A stretch of 64,000 nucleotides of DNA from Megasphaera_A sueciensis. Its GTDB lineage: Bacteria > Bacillota > Negativicutes > Veillonellales > Megasphaeraceae. Positions 1 to 7,525 of the stretch are shown piece by piece. A model generated the notes under the pieces. The model ran no database searches. It was given only the letters and a program-made list of their open reading frames with translations, and was not told the DNA's origin. Numbering within the stretch: the first letter of the stretch is position 1; every line of letters starts with the position of its first letter. The stretch spans positions 2,728,001 through 2,792,000 of the forward strand of contig NZ_CP116939.1 of assembly GCF_050219315.1 (NCBI RefSeq). Direction: 5' to 3'. The position numbers were made by a program, and so were the translations under genes.

Positions 1-1
1 G

Positions 2-130
2 GATAATCAATTTGTTACATCTTTATATGAAACGGATTATATTATGGCTCAAAGCAAAAATCTTAAAGGCGGCATCAAAGATTTCTGGGAAGGTTCATTG
101 GATGATATTAATGAATGGCATTTTGAATAA
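2..130 (+). CDS. C-terminal end of a probable peptide ABC transporter substrate-binding protein (partial)
   Basis: An open frame enters from the left edge and stops at TAA 128-130, giving 42 residues that end in DDINEWHFE. The start lies outside the window. The reading as the end of an extracytoplasmic solute-binding protein rests mainly on position: the next genes encode the two ATPases of an oligopeptide transporter, and the binding protein is usually in the same operon. The stop overlaps an ATG of the next frame (TAATG), although that ATG is probably not used. A permease end is less likely because the tail is acidic and aromatic rather than membrane-like. Confidence 0.5.
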   Translation, partial: DNQFVTSLYETDYIMAQSKNLKGGIKDFWEGSLDDINEWHFE

Positions 131-171
131 TGGAAGCCCCGGCTATTACTCAGACAGAGAGGAGCGGCATG

Positions 172-1263
172 ATGAGTGAAATAATTTTAAGCGTTAAAGA
201 TTTGACTATATCATTTCAAACGTTAGACGGCAAAGTATCAGCCGTTCGCGGTGTGAATTTTGATTTAAAAAAAGGGGAAACATTGGCAATTGTGGGAGAA
301 TCAGGCTCGGGAAAATCAGTTTCCATGAAAGCCATTAACAGAGTGCTTCCTCAAAAAAATACAATATATGATCAAGGTGAAATACTGTATCAAGGTAAAA
401 ATCTGCTTGAGTTATCAGAGCGGGAAATGGAAAAAATAAGGGGGAGGAAGATCGCAATGATCTTCCAAGACCCTATGACTTCTTTGAATCCAACAATGAC
501 CGTAGGAAAGCAAATTGCAGAATCTATACTGATTCATGAAAAAATGCCTAAGGATAAGGCTATGACGGAAGCCATTGAACTTATGAGACTTGTGGGAATA
601 CGCAATCCCGAAGAAAGTTGCAAAAATTATCCGCATCAATTTTCAGGCGGTATGCGTCAACGCGTTATGATAGCTTTATCGCTGGCTTGTAAGCCGGATA
701 TCCTTATTGCCGATGAACCTACGACTGCACTGGATGTTACAATACAGTCACAAATTTTGGATCTTATTGATGATCTTAAAGCTAAACTCAATATGTCGGT
801 CATATTTATTACCCATGACTTGGGGGTTGTGGCGCATGTGGCAGACCGGGTAGCTGTTATGTATGCAGGCCGCATTATAGAAATAGGAACAGCTGAAGAA
901 ATTTTCTATAATCCGCAGCATCCGTATACCTGGGGACTTATTTGTTCTATGCCATCTTTGGATACGAAAGATGCGTCCTTATATAGCATTCCGGGAGCAC
1001 CGCCTAATTTATTGCATATGCCTAAAGGAGATGCCTTTGCACCTAGAAATGCATATGCACTGGCTATTGATTTTGAGGAAGAACCTCCTTTCTTTACGGT
1101 AAGTGATTCTCATGCAGCGGCCACTTGGCTTTTGCATCCTGATGCGCCAAAAGTTACACCACCGCCGGAAATTATACGGCGGCAGCATATTTTTAATTCT
1201 TTTATGAAAAAGGATAAAGGAGGTGAAGCTTATGTCGGAAGCCATGCCGCAAGCGGCCAGTAA
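172..1263 (+). CDS. oppD: Oligopeptide ABC transporter ATP-binding protein OppD
   Basis: One of the two cytoplasmic ATPases that power an Opp/Dpp-type importer. The sequence shows Walker A GESGSGKS near residue 45, the ABC signature FSGGMRQRV, Walker B ILIADEPTTALD and the His switch FITHDLG. The tail reads GDAFAPRNAYAL, the cysteine-free Gram-positive OppD version of the family's C-terminal region, which in many DppD proteins has cysteines for a Fe-S cluster. ATGs lie at 130, 169 and 172; 172 is chosen because GAGAGGAG (157-164) sits 7 bases before it. The last 32 bases overlap oppF, so translation is probably coupled. Confidence 0.93.
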   Translation: MSEIILSVKDLTISFQTLDGKVSAVRGVNFDLKKGETLAIVGESGSGKSVSMKAINRVLPQKNTIYDQGEILYQGKNLLELSEREMEKIRGRKIAMIFQDPMTSLNPTMTVGKQIAESILIHEKMPKDKAMTEAIELMRLVGIRNPEESCKNYPHQFSGGMRQRVMIALSLACKPDILIADEPTTALDVTIQSQILDLIDDLKAKLNMSVIFITHDLGVVAHVADRVAVMYAGRIIEIGTAEEIFYNPQHPYTWGLICSMPSLDTKDASLYSIPGAPPNLLHMPKGDAFAPRNAYALAIDFEEEPPFFTVSDSHAAATWLLHPDAPKVTPPPEIIRRQHIFNSFMKKDKGGEAYVGSHAASGQ

Positions 1264-2227
1264 AAAAGAAGCAATTCTTACGGTGCGTAATTTACATAAA
1301 ATTTTTAATCCACGAAAAAAAAGTGAGGTACGAGCTGTAGATGATGTATCCTTCACTATATACAAAGGAGAAACATTCGGACTAGTAGGCGAATCGGGAA
1401 GCGGTAAATCTACTACGGGACGAACGCTGATAAAATTAGAGGATATTACCGACGGACGGGTTATTTACAAAGGAGAAGATATTACGGATATTCATGGACG
1501 AAATGAAATGCTGAAATTTCGTAAATCCATGCAAATGATTTTTCAAGATCCGTTTGCTTCGCTGAATCCGAGAATACCTGTGAAGAAAATTATCGGAGAT
1601 GCATTGCGTGTCCATGGCATTTGTTCTACGGATGAAGAAGTAAACAAGCAAGTGTATGAAATGATGGATATTGTCGGTATAAATCGTTCGTATGCTAATC
1701 GGTATCCTACAGAATTTTCAGGAGGACAGTGTCAGCGTATCGGCATTGCCAGAGCCTTGTGTGTAAAGCCTGATTTTATTATTGCCGATGAATGTTTATC
1801 AGCTTTGGATGTATCAATCCAGGCACAGATTGTCAATCTTCTTATTCAATTACGGCAGGAAAGAGAAATGACATATCTTTTTATTGCACATGATTTGGCG
1901 ATGGTAAAATATATTAGTGACCGTATCGGCGTAATGAAGGATGGTAAAATTTTAGAATTGGCTGAAGCAGATGAATTGTATAATTATCCGCTTCATCCAT
2001 ACACGATTTCCTTGCTTTCTGCATCGCCGCTAACGGATTTACAGCAAGAACGGAAGCGCAGGCGTATTGACTATGATCCGTCGATCCATCGATATCCAAA
2101 GGAAATTAAGGCGGATATGTACGAAATTGGTCCGGAACATTTTATATATTGTTCGGAAGACGAGCTGCCCATGTATAAACAAAAATATGCAGAACAATTG
2201 GGGAAAAAGAAAGAAACTAATTCATAG
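1232..2227 (+). CDS. oppF: Oligopeptide ABC transporter ATP-binding protein OppF
   Basis: The second ATPase of the importer, 331 residues. It has Walker A GESGSGKST, signature FSGGQCQRI, Walker B IIADECLSALD (Cys where Pro is usual) and His switch FIAHDL. A C-terminal oligopeptide-transporter extension follows the ATPase core. The ATG at 1232 is chosen because AAAGGAGGTG (1216-1225) precedes it by 6 bases; the in-frame GTG at 1223 lies inside that ribosome binding site. It overlaps oppD and is followed 11 bases later by an amidohydrolase gene, which suggests that peptide uptake and breakdown are expressed together. Confidence 0.93.
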   Translation: MSEAMPQAASKKEAILTVRNLHKIFNPRKKSEVRAVDDVSFTIYKGETFGLVGESGSGKSTTGRTLIKLEDITDGRVIYKGEDITDIHGRNEMLKFRKSMQMIFQDPFASLNPRIPVKKIIGDALRVHGICSTDEEVNKQVYEMMDIVGINRSYANRYPTEFSGGQCQRIGIARALCVKPDFIIADECLSALDVSIQAQIVNLLIQLRQEREMTYLFIAHDLAMVKYISDRIGVMKDGKILELAEADELYNYPLHPYTISLLSASPLTDLQQERKRRRIDYDPSIHRYPKEIKADMYEIGPEHFIYCSEDELPMYKQKYAEQLGKKKETNS

Positions 2228-2238
2228 AGGGGATAGAA

Positions 2239-3435
2239 ATGAATGTATTTGCAGAATCTGTTGATTCGATTATACCAAAGGTGAAGGAATGGCGCCGACA
2301 TTTGCATGAGTATCCGGAAGCGTCTTTTGAAGAATTTGAGACGACAGAGTATATTATTGAACAAATTAAAGATTTACCGGGAGTAACATATGAACGGGTA
2401 GCGGCAACCGGTGTTGTGGCCCGCTTGTCAGGGGATAAACCGGGTCCGACAATTGCGCTGCGGGCGGATATTGATGCGCTTCGAATGCCAGAAGAAAGCG
2501 GGGTACCTTTTACTTCTAAACGACCGGGAATTATGCATGCCTGTGGTCATGATACGCATACGGCAATGTTGCTGGGTGCGGTACATGTGCTGGCTGAAAA
2601 TAAAAAAAATGTATCGGGATCTTTTGTCTTTATTTTTCAAGCTGCGGAAGAATACTTTCCCGGTGGGGCTAAAGAACTTGTGCAAAAGGGAGTCATGGAT
2701 GGGGTAGATGCTATTATTGGACAGCATGCGGCTCCTCAATATAGCGTAGGACATATAGGAGTCAGAGAAGGGTATATGACAGCAAATTCCGACTGCTTTG
2801 GAATTACTATTCAAGGGAGCGGCGGGCATGGTTCGGCTCCGGAAAATTGTCTTGATCCGATACCGGTTGCGGCACAACTTGTGACGGCGCTGCAGCAAAT
2901 TGTGTCACGGCAGATTCCGGCTAAAGAAACTGCTGTTTTGACAGTAACCCAGCTTCATGCAGGTACAGCTGATAATGTAATTCCTGATACGGCGGTAATC
3001 CGCGGCACGGTCCGAACATATTCCGAGAAAAATAGACAGCTTATCGCTGATCATATTCAGCATATTGCACAAGCATATGCGGATGCGTTTGGGATGACTG
3101 CCGTTTGTGAGTATCAGACAGGCTATAATTTCCTTTACAACACACCTGAATATACGCGGGAGCTTGTTGCTGCGGCCAATGAATTGTATGGTCCGGATAC
3201 GGTAATTGAAATGGATCCGGGAATGGGAGGAGAAGATTTTTCTCAGTATCTTACAAAAGCTCCAGGATGTTTCTACTTTGTCGGAATGGGAAATGATAAA
3301 CTAGGGTATACCTATCCTACTCATAGCACTAAGTTCCGTATTGATGAAAATGCATTTTCTATAGGTATCAATATTATGTTGAATAGTGCCATGAAATTTC
3401 AACAGCTTGTGAAGAACATAAAGAAGGAAAAATAA
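2239..3435 (+). CDS. M20 family amidohydrolase (N-acyl-amino acid / peptide hydrolase)
   Basis: A cytoplasmic metal-dependent amidohydrolase of the M20D group (HipO/AmhX type) that removes acyl or aminoacyl groups from amino acids. The metal site is visible as HACGHDTH (residues 100-107, with Cys102 and His104), the Glu pair at 137-138 and His163; the middle third is the dimerisation domain. Length 398 is normal. The start has GAGGGGATAG just upstream. It lies 11 bases after oppF and probably belongs to the same operon, so hydrolysis of imported peptides or N-acyl amino acids is the likely job. The exact substrate cannot be told from sequence. Confidence 0.88.
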   Translation: MNVFAESVDSIIPKVKEWRRHLHEYPEASFEEFETTEYIIEQIKDLPGVTYERVAATGVVARLSGDKPGPTIALRADIDALRMPEESGVPFTSKRPGIMHACGHDTHTAMLLGAVHVLAENKKNVSGSFVFIFQAAEEYFPGGAKELVQKGVMDGVDAIIGQHAAPQYSVGHIGVREGYMTANSDCFGITIQGSGGHGSAPENCLDPIPVAAQLVTALQQIVSRQIPAKETAVLTVTQLHAGTADNVIPDTAVIRGTVRTYSEKNRQLIADHIQHIAQAYADAFGMTAVCEYQTGYNFLYNTPEYTRELVAAANELYGPDTVIEMDPGMGGEDFSQYLTKAPGCFYFVGMGNDKLGYTYPTHSTKFRIDENAFSIGINIMLNSAMKFQQLVKNIKKEK

Positions 3436-3519
3436 ATAGAATGGCCATATAGACATAATTTGTTGCAGTCTGTATAATAACATATATTAAAATATGATAT
3501 AAATACAGGGGGAACCCAT

Positions 3520-3921
3520 ATGAGTAAACTTGTTGTTATTGTTCAGTGCCAAATTGTCAGCCAGCGATGTGTCGGATATGCTTGTATGAAAACTTTTTAT
3601 GACCGGACCGGAAAATTTAAAAACTATCCGGCAGATGCCCGCTATATGATGTTTACCTGCGGCGGATGCTGTGGTGCTGGACTGGCTGGCAAACTAGAAG
3701 ACTTGCTGCGAAAAATAAACCGGTATAAAGAGAACAAAGAAAATATAATTATTCATTTGGCTTCCTGTGTTTGTTCCGATAATTATCATCGTCCGCCTTG
3801 TCCTCACTTGGAATATATAAAAAAAATCATTGAACGGAAAGGGTATCCTATAGTGTTGGGAACCTATATCTCCAAGGGTGCTTCGAAGAAGCGTGAGGAA
3901 GGAATATACAAGGAATTTTAA
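3520..3921 (+). CDS. CGGC domain-containing protein
   Basis: A 133-residue cysteine-rich protein with the defining FTCGGCCGAG motif near residue 47, a second cluster ASCVCSDNYHRPPCPH and an early CVGYAC. The CGGC family is widespread in anaerobes; the cysteines suggest metal or Fe-S binding, but no reaction is established. There is no signal peptide or membrane segment. GGGGGAAC lies 6-12 bases before the ATG. It is separated from the amidohydrolase by 84 bases and closed by a strong terminator, so it may be its own unit or the last gene of the opp operon. Confidence 0.85.
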   Translation: MSKLVVIVQCQIVSQRCVGYACMKTFYDRTGKFKNYPADARYMMFTCGGCCGAGLAGKLEDLLRKINRYKENKENIIIHLASCVCSDNYHRPPCPHLEYIKKIIERKGYPIVLGTYISKGASKKREEGIYKEF

Positions 3922-3940
3922 AAATTTCATGCAATGTATA

Positions 3941-3986
3941 CAATGAGGTATTAACACTATTTTGTTAATACCTCATTGTGTTTTTT
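3941..3986 (+). terminator. Rho-independent terminator after the CGGC gene
   Basis: A perfect 15-bp stem, CAATGAGGTATTAAC (3941-3955) with its complement at 3964-3978, has an 8-base loop and is followed by TGTTTTTT. Confidence 0.9.
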
Positions 3987-4003
3987 ATATAAGGAGGGAA
4001 TGT

Positions 4004-5176
4004 ATGTCAGCGTATGCAACGTGTGTAGAAAGATTTATTCAGTCAGATATTCGAAACCCGTTATATGATAAGCCGGATATGATATCGTTCTCGGCGGGCC
4101 GGCCGGATGCAGCCGTATTTCCGCTGTCTGATATAAGTACGGCTTTCCATGTACTTTTTTCAAAAGGAGAATTAGTACAAGCTTTGCAATATGGAACGAC
4201 AGAGGGGTTCGGGCTATTGCGGGAGAAATTGGCTGCTGTCGTCATGAAGGAAGCAGGTGTTATGACAGACACTGAAAATATTATGATTACAACAGGGTCC
4301 CAGCAGGGAATTAATTTTTCTGCTCAGCTTTTTGTTAATCCGGGCGATACTGTTATTTGTGAAACTCCAACATATCTGGGAGCATTGAATACCTTTTCAG
4401 TAGCTGGTGCACAATGCATAGGTATTCCGGTGGAAAGTGACGGAATGAATATAGAAGCTTTGCAGCAAGCTCTAGAAAAACATAGAGATGCCAAATTTAT
4501 ATATACCATTCCTGACTTTCAAAATCCGACAGGAAGCTATATGAGCTTAAAAAAACGTAAACAAATAGCAGAGCTGGCAGCGGTATATGGTATTCCTGTG
4601 ATTGAGGATGCACCATACAGTGAGATTCGCTTTATTGAAGAAAAATTGCCACCTATAAAAAGTTTTGATACAAGCGGAAGGGTTATTTATTTAAGTACTT
4701 TTTCAAAAACACTATGTCCTGGACTGCGTATTGGCTGGATTTGTGCAGATACTTCCATATTGCAGAAATATGTTCTATTGAAAGGAACCAGCGATTCACA
4801 AAGCAGTACAATAGATCAATTTTTAGCATATTATTATTTGACAAATAGTGATTGGAAGGCCCGGGTGGCTTCTGTACGTCAAGTGTATCTTAAAAGAAGA
4901 AATACTATGATAGAGGCGATTAAAAAATATTTGCCAGATACCATTTCGTATGTTGTACCTGAAGGTGGCTTCTTTGTTTGGCTGAAACTGCCAATGCTTA
5001 TGAATGACAAAGAATTGCTGAAGAAGACAACCGCTTTTTGGAAGGTGTCATTTGTTCCTGGCGGCGGTTTTTTCCCGGAAAAAAATAAAAATAATTATAT
5101 TCGTCTGAGCTATTCGAATACACCTGTGGATGCCATTCCCGAAGGGATTAAACGACTGGGGCAAGCGCTGCAATAA
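4004..5176 (+). CDS. PLP-dependent aminotransferase, class I/II (2-aminoadipate aminotransferase-like)
   Basis: A fold-type I aminotransferase of 390 residues, related to the MocR-less LysN/KAT group that transfers amino groups from aromatic or branched substrates to 2-oxoglutarate. The PLP lysine is K235 in STFSKTLCPGLRIGW; the SAGRPDAAVFP and QNPTGSYMS segments and the C-terminal RLSYSNTP arginine are also typical. Earlier in-frame codons exist, but the ATG at 4004 has AAGGAGGG 5 bases upstream, whereas 3962 lies inside the preceding terminator. It stands alone between two terminator or promoter regions. The substrate is not predictable. Confidence 0.85.
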   Translation: MSAYATCVERFIQSDIRNPLYDKPDMISFSAGRPDAAVFPLSDISTAFHVLFSKGELVQALQYGTTEGFGLLREKLAAVVMKEAGVMTDTENIMITTGSQQGINFSAQLFVNPGDTVICETPTYLGALNTFSVAGAQCIGIPVESDGMNIEALQQALEKHRDAKFIYTIPDFQNPTGSYMSLKKRKQIAELAAVYGIPVIEDAPYSEIRFIEEKLPPIKSFDTSGRVIYLSTFSKTLCPGLRIGWICADTSILQKYVLLKGTSDSQSSTIDQFLAYYYLTNSDWKARVASVRQVYLKRRNTMIEAIKKYLPDTISYVVPEGGFFVWLKLPMLMNDKELLKKTTAFWKVSFVPGGGFFPEKNKNNYIRLSYSNTPVDAIPEGIKRLGQALQ

Positions 5177-5193
5177 TAAAAATATTGTAAAAA

Positions 5194-5256
5194 ATAGTAT
5201 TTATATTGACATATGTCAATATAAATACTATAATGGGAAGAAAAATGACATATGTC
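5194..5256 (+). promoter_or_regulatory. Consensus promoter embedded in a 38-bp perfect palindrome, with a second operator copy
   Basis: Bases 5194-5231 form a perfect 38-bp palindrome centred on TTGACATATGTCAA. It contains an ideal promoter: TTGACA 5206-5211, a 17-bp spacer and TATAAT 5229-5234. The core GACATATGTC (5208-5217) recurs exactly at 5247-5256, just after the predicted transcription start. The arrangement looks like a tightly repressed promoter with operators at -35 and about +10. Dyads of this size are typical of dimeric ArsR/SmtB-like repressors, but the regulator is not identified here. The first gene downstream is the C_GCAxxG_C_C protein. Confidence 0.75.
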
Positions 5257-5329
5257 GAAAATTAAGATATGTGTTGTTTTCCTTTGTTCATGGGGACAAA
5301 GTCATCTTTTGTATGATATCAGCATCTTT

Positions 5330-5374
5330 AAACATAAAACCGGCTGCGGATAATCCGTTGCCGGTTTTATGTTT
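5330..5374 (+). other. Leader hairpin between promoter and C_GCAxxG_C_C gene
   Basis: A 15-bp perfect stem, AAACATAAAACCGGC (5330-5344) with its complement at 5360-5374, has a loop containing a smaller CGGA/TCCG stem. It lies within the about 200-base leader of the next gene. No U-run follows, so it is not a clear terminator; it could stabilise the mRNA or be a regulatory element. Confidence 0.5.
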
Positions 5375-5443
5375 GAAACTATGGAAATTTTTCATAGTTA
5401 GAGTATACTGATACTATTGAACAGAAAAAGGAGAATAAAGAGA

Positions 5444-5821
5444 ATGAGTCATTTGGATACGGTTAGAAAAATACGTAATACAACAAATTGTAATTGTACA
5501 CAATCGTTACTGGTTGCGTTTGCTGCAGACATGGGGATGGAAGCTGAAGAAGCAAAGAAAATGGGAAGCTTTTTTGGGGGCGGCATGCTTCATGGTTCTG
5601 TGTGTGGTGCTCTAAGCGGGGCACTTATGATTTTAGGAAAACAGGGTGTGAACCAAAAAGAAGCATTGGATATTATCAAAACATTTCGGATGAATCATGC
5701 TACGACTGATTGTGCTGTGTTATTATCAGAAGCAGTAAAAAAAGGTGTTGCAAGGAAAGATCATTGTGATAACCTTATTTTTGAAATGTGTCAAGCAATC
5801 GATGACATTTTATCAAAATAG
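5444..5821 (+). CDS. C_GCAxxG_C_C family redox protein
   Basis: A 125-residue cytoplasmic protein with the family signature: NCNCTQSLL at residues 17-25 (C in place), FFGGGMLHGSVCGALSGAL in the middle, then TDCAVLL and CQAIDD near the end. Families of this type are thought to be redox-active or to bind a cofactor through the spaced cysteines; no enzyme activity is firmly assigned. An upstream TTG at 5417 is in frame, but ATG 5444 has AAAAAGGAG (5425-5433) at a workable 10-base spacing. It is the only gene between the palindromic promoter and a terminator, so it is probably the direct target of that regulator. Confidence 0.85.
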   Translation: MSHLDTVRKIRNTTNCNCTQSLLVAFAADMGMEAEEAKKMGSFFGGGMLHGSVCGALSGALMILGKQGVNQKEALDIIKTFRMNHATTDCAVLLSEAVKKGVARKDHCDNLIFEMCQAIDDILSK

Positions 5822-5830
5822 GAAGTAATA

Positions 5831-5862
5831 AAAAACGCCAGCGCAATGCCGGTGTTTTTTTA
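5831..5862 (+). terminator. Rho-independent terminator after the C_GCAxxG_C_C gene
   Basis: AACGCCAGC pairs with GCCGGTGTT across GCAAT with one mismatch, and runs into a seven-T tract. Confidence 0.75.
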
Positions 5863-5881
5863 TTAGGAGGATGCAGGCAGT

Positions 5882-5965
5882 ATGCAATATAGACAGAGTA
5901 TCTATGGGAGAAACCAACCTATTAAGTTTAAGATAGGCTGTATTTGCTGCCGTTTGTTTCCATAG
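5882..5965 (+). CDS. Possible 27-residue cysteine-containing peptide
   Basis: A short frame starts at ATG 5882 behind a perfect AGGAGG (5865-5870, spacing 11) and ends at TAG 5963-5965. The predicted peptide is basic and ends GCICCRLFP. It lies just after a terminator and overlaps a stem made by CTATGGGA and TTTCCATAG. The strong ribosome binding site is the only real support; there is no family match and no obvious promoter. It may be chance, or a regulatory or precursor peptide. Confidence 0.25.
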   Translation: MQYRQSIYGRNQPIKFKIGCICCRLFP

Positions 5966-6103
5966 GGTATGATTGGAGCCGAGGTTAAATTTTGCTATTA
6001 TTAGCTGGACGAAAATGGTCTCGTTAATTATAATAATAGATAATAGTATTTTTTAAATCGAAAGGATACGATACTTCAATAATAGAAAGGGGACAGTATA
6101 ACG

Positions 6104-6403
6104 ATGGACAAAGAAAAAAATAGCTGCAATTTTTGCAGTGTTGGTGATACTTGCAGCGCAGGCTGCAAAAAAACGTCACCGCAGACCGTTTCCGATAATT
6201 TTCAAGAAAAAATGAGTACCCTTATGAAAACCTTAAAAAAGGCGGCTAATGATGAACCAATAGGCATCAAAGAATATGAAGTATCTAAAGAATTTCTGGA
6301 ATCTGTAATTCAATTACGTCCTGAACGATCGACGGAAATTGAATCCTATCTGAAGGCTCTGAAAGATGCATACATGAAACAGGTCATTTTAAAATTTATG
6401 TGA
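6104..6403 (+). CDS. Small protein with N-terminal four-cysteine motif, paralogue of the 9099-9341 gene
   Basis: Ninety-nine residues of unknown function. The N-terminus has CNFCSVGDTCSAGC (C-x2-C-x5-C-x3-C), a likely metal-binding knuckle. The rest is helical and charged and resembles the protein at 9099-9341: both share a pattern of IxxxEYExS, a leucine-rich stretch, then LRPE/IKPE, EI and ALKxAY. GAAAGGGG lies about 11 bases before the ATG. The two paralogues were neighbours until an insertion sequence came between them. I do not recognise the family, and no membrane segment or signal peptide is present. Confidence 0.7.
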   Translation: MDKEKNSCNFCSVGDTCSAGCKKTSPQTVSDNFQEKMSTLMKTLKKAANDEPIGIKEYEVSKEFLESVIQLRPERSTEIESYLKALKDAYMKQVILKFM

Positions 6404-6892
6404 CAGATAGATATCCATGATAAAATCGTTTTATGACTTATGATGACAGTCTTTTTTTGATACATCCAACTTCGTTTTTTTTTGCAAACAGAGCATTTGA
6501 AATAATGCCAAGAAAAAATGAAGGGTAATTAACAATAAATAGGGAGAAACTTTAAAAGAAGCGTACAATTTTTACATTTGAAGTGGTGCTCTTTTGAAAT
6601 ATTCGTTATTTTTAGAAAGCAAAACAGCAAAATAATTACAGATAGCATAATTAAAAAATGGGTATATTCTAATGTGTTATAAGATACTCCTTTGATGAAG
6701 AGAAGAAAGAGGGAAGTAGTTTCTTTTCTGTATAGAGCGTAAAACATTGAATGTGTATGATTTGTATCACTTTATATTCAATATGATAAGGAAATTAGTA
6801 TAGAATAATGCCTGAATATATGACGCTTCTGATAAAAGTAAAAAATAAAAATATTTTTGGAAAATTTAAAAGTAAAGTGATATAATAAGAAT
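6404..6892 (+). other. AT-rich intergenic stretch without a supported gene
   Basis: After the small protein gene there is a weak hairpin (ATAAAA/TTTTAT around 6421-6437) with a seven-T run at 6453-6459 that may terminate it. The remaining AT-rich DNA has only short frames without ribosome binding sites. It ends in the promoter of the candidate RNA that follows. Confidence 0.5.
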
Positions 6893-7040
6893 ATCAAGGA
6901 GTAGATAATTAGAGTCAGACTAATTATTGAAACTTTTCGGTTATATAACCGGATTGCAGAATTCCTTCAGGAAAGGTTAGTTGGTTAAACCTTTCCACCA
7001 TATCAGCGAGAGCACCCACAATGGCGTGAGTGCTTTCTTA
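6893..7040 (+). ncRNA. Candidate structured non-coding RNA
   Basis: An extended -10 promoter (TGATATAAT, with TATAAT at 6881-6886 and TTGGAA at 6857-6862) points into a run of four hairpins and no reading frame. They are ATAATTAG 6905-6912 with 6920-6927 (8 bp), the palindrome CGGTTATATAACCG 6938-6951, GGAAAGGTT 6970-6978 with 6988-6996 (9 bp), and AGCAC 7011-7015 with GTGCT 7030-7034, extended by further pairs and followed by a weak U-tract. No known riboswitch core was recognised. It lies between two paralogous small-protein genes. The structure is directly visible; that it is transcribed is inferred. Confidence 0.5.
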
Positions 7041-7042
7041 CT

Positions 7043-7082
7043 TTATATTGTCTATTTTATGTGAATAAAATAGACAATATAA
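7043..7082. repeat. Perfect 18-bp inverted repeat with 4-base loop
   Basis: TTATATTGTCTATTTTAT (7043-7060) is followed by GTGA and its exact complement (7065-7082). There is no T-run on either side, so a plain terminator role is unlikely. It lies at the end of the candidate RNA and at the edge of a decayed coding fragment. Confidence 0.7.
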
Positions 7083-7084
7083 TT

Positions 7085-7400
7085 CTGGCTGTTGATCCAG
7101 GCATCGGGAATGATGTTTGAAACCTGTTTGTAAAGTCGTGCGGTTATAATTCTGCATTCCTGCTTGAATAATTACAATATGTCTTGGCTTGTTTGCCTGT
7201 TGGTTTTTAAATGCAGCGATTACCAATAACCGCGGTTAGCTAAAGAGTGAGCTTCCCATGGGTCATTTAACAAGTTCCAGCCATAGCTGCGGCAGCAGCA
7301 ACAAATGCACTGCAAGTTGAATCATGACAGTTGCTATATTCAATAGGGTGCATGATATCTGATGGTATTGATATATCTATGGGTATGAGTATACTTCGAC
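7085..7400 (-). pseudogene. Decayed coding fragment, family not recognised
   Basis: Read on the minus strand, this stretch has protein-like segments in different frames. One gives HPIEYSNCHDSTCSAF and an alanine-rich tail, another SYGWNLLNDPWEAHSLANRG followed by a stop, and a third contains KQVSNIIPDAWINSQN. The order and composition suggest a gene broken by frameshifts. No single frame is long enough, no ribosome binding site is seen, and I cannot name the family, so the call is tentative. Confidence 0.3.
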
Positions 7401-7461
7401 TGCTGGGTTATTTTTTATCTTAGTGTAAAATAGTTCTCGGTAAGGTATTGCAAAAAGAAGA

Positions 7462-7523
7462 GAAGACCTAGATAATAGATATATTGCTTCTCAAGGCGAA
7501 ATATATCAGATAAGAAGGTCTTC
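7462..7523 (+). promoter_or_regulatory. Hairpin covering the transposase ribosome binding site
   Basis: GAAGACCT (7462-7469) is the exact complement of AGGTCTTC (7516-7523), which includes the ribosome binding site directly before the transposase ATG at 7526; ATATAT stretches inside the loop pair too. Such structures are known in other insertion sequences to block translation from read-through mRNA. Confidence 0.5.
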
Positions 7524-7525
7524 CC

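Noticed and set aside
130..171. oppD start at ATG 130
   Set aside because: It overlaps the previous stop and has no ribosome binding site; ATG 172 is well placed.
5252..5353. 33-codon frame (MSKIKICVVFL...) in the C_GCAxxG_C_C leader
   Set aside because: It starts inside the second operator copy, lacks a good ribosome binding site and overlaps the leader hairpin.
5330..5374. Classical terminator before the C_GCAxxG_C_C gene
   Set aside because: The stem is strong, but no T-run follows on the coding strand.
6529..6747. 72-residue minus-strand frame
   Set aside because: AT-rich DNA with low-complexity hydrophobic translation and no ribosome binding site.
6893..7040. Orphan tracrRNA
   Set aside because: The row of hairpins and the terminal stem recalled a tracrRNA, but there is no Cas9 gene, repeat array or anti-repeat in the window.
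7038..7226. 62-residue minus-strand frame
   Set aside because: It runs through the 18-bp inverted repeat and is only one of three frames of a decayed region.
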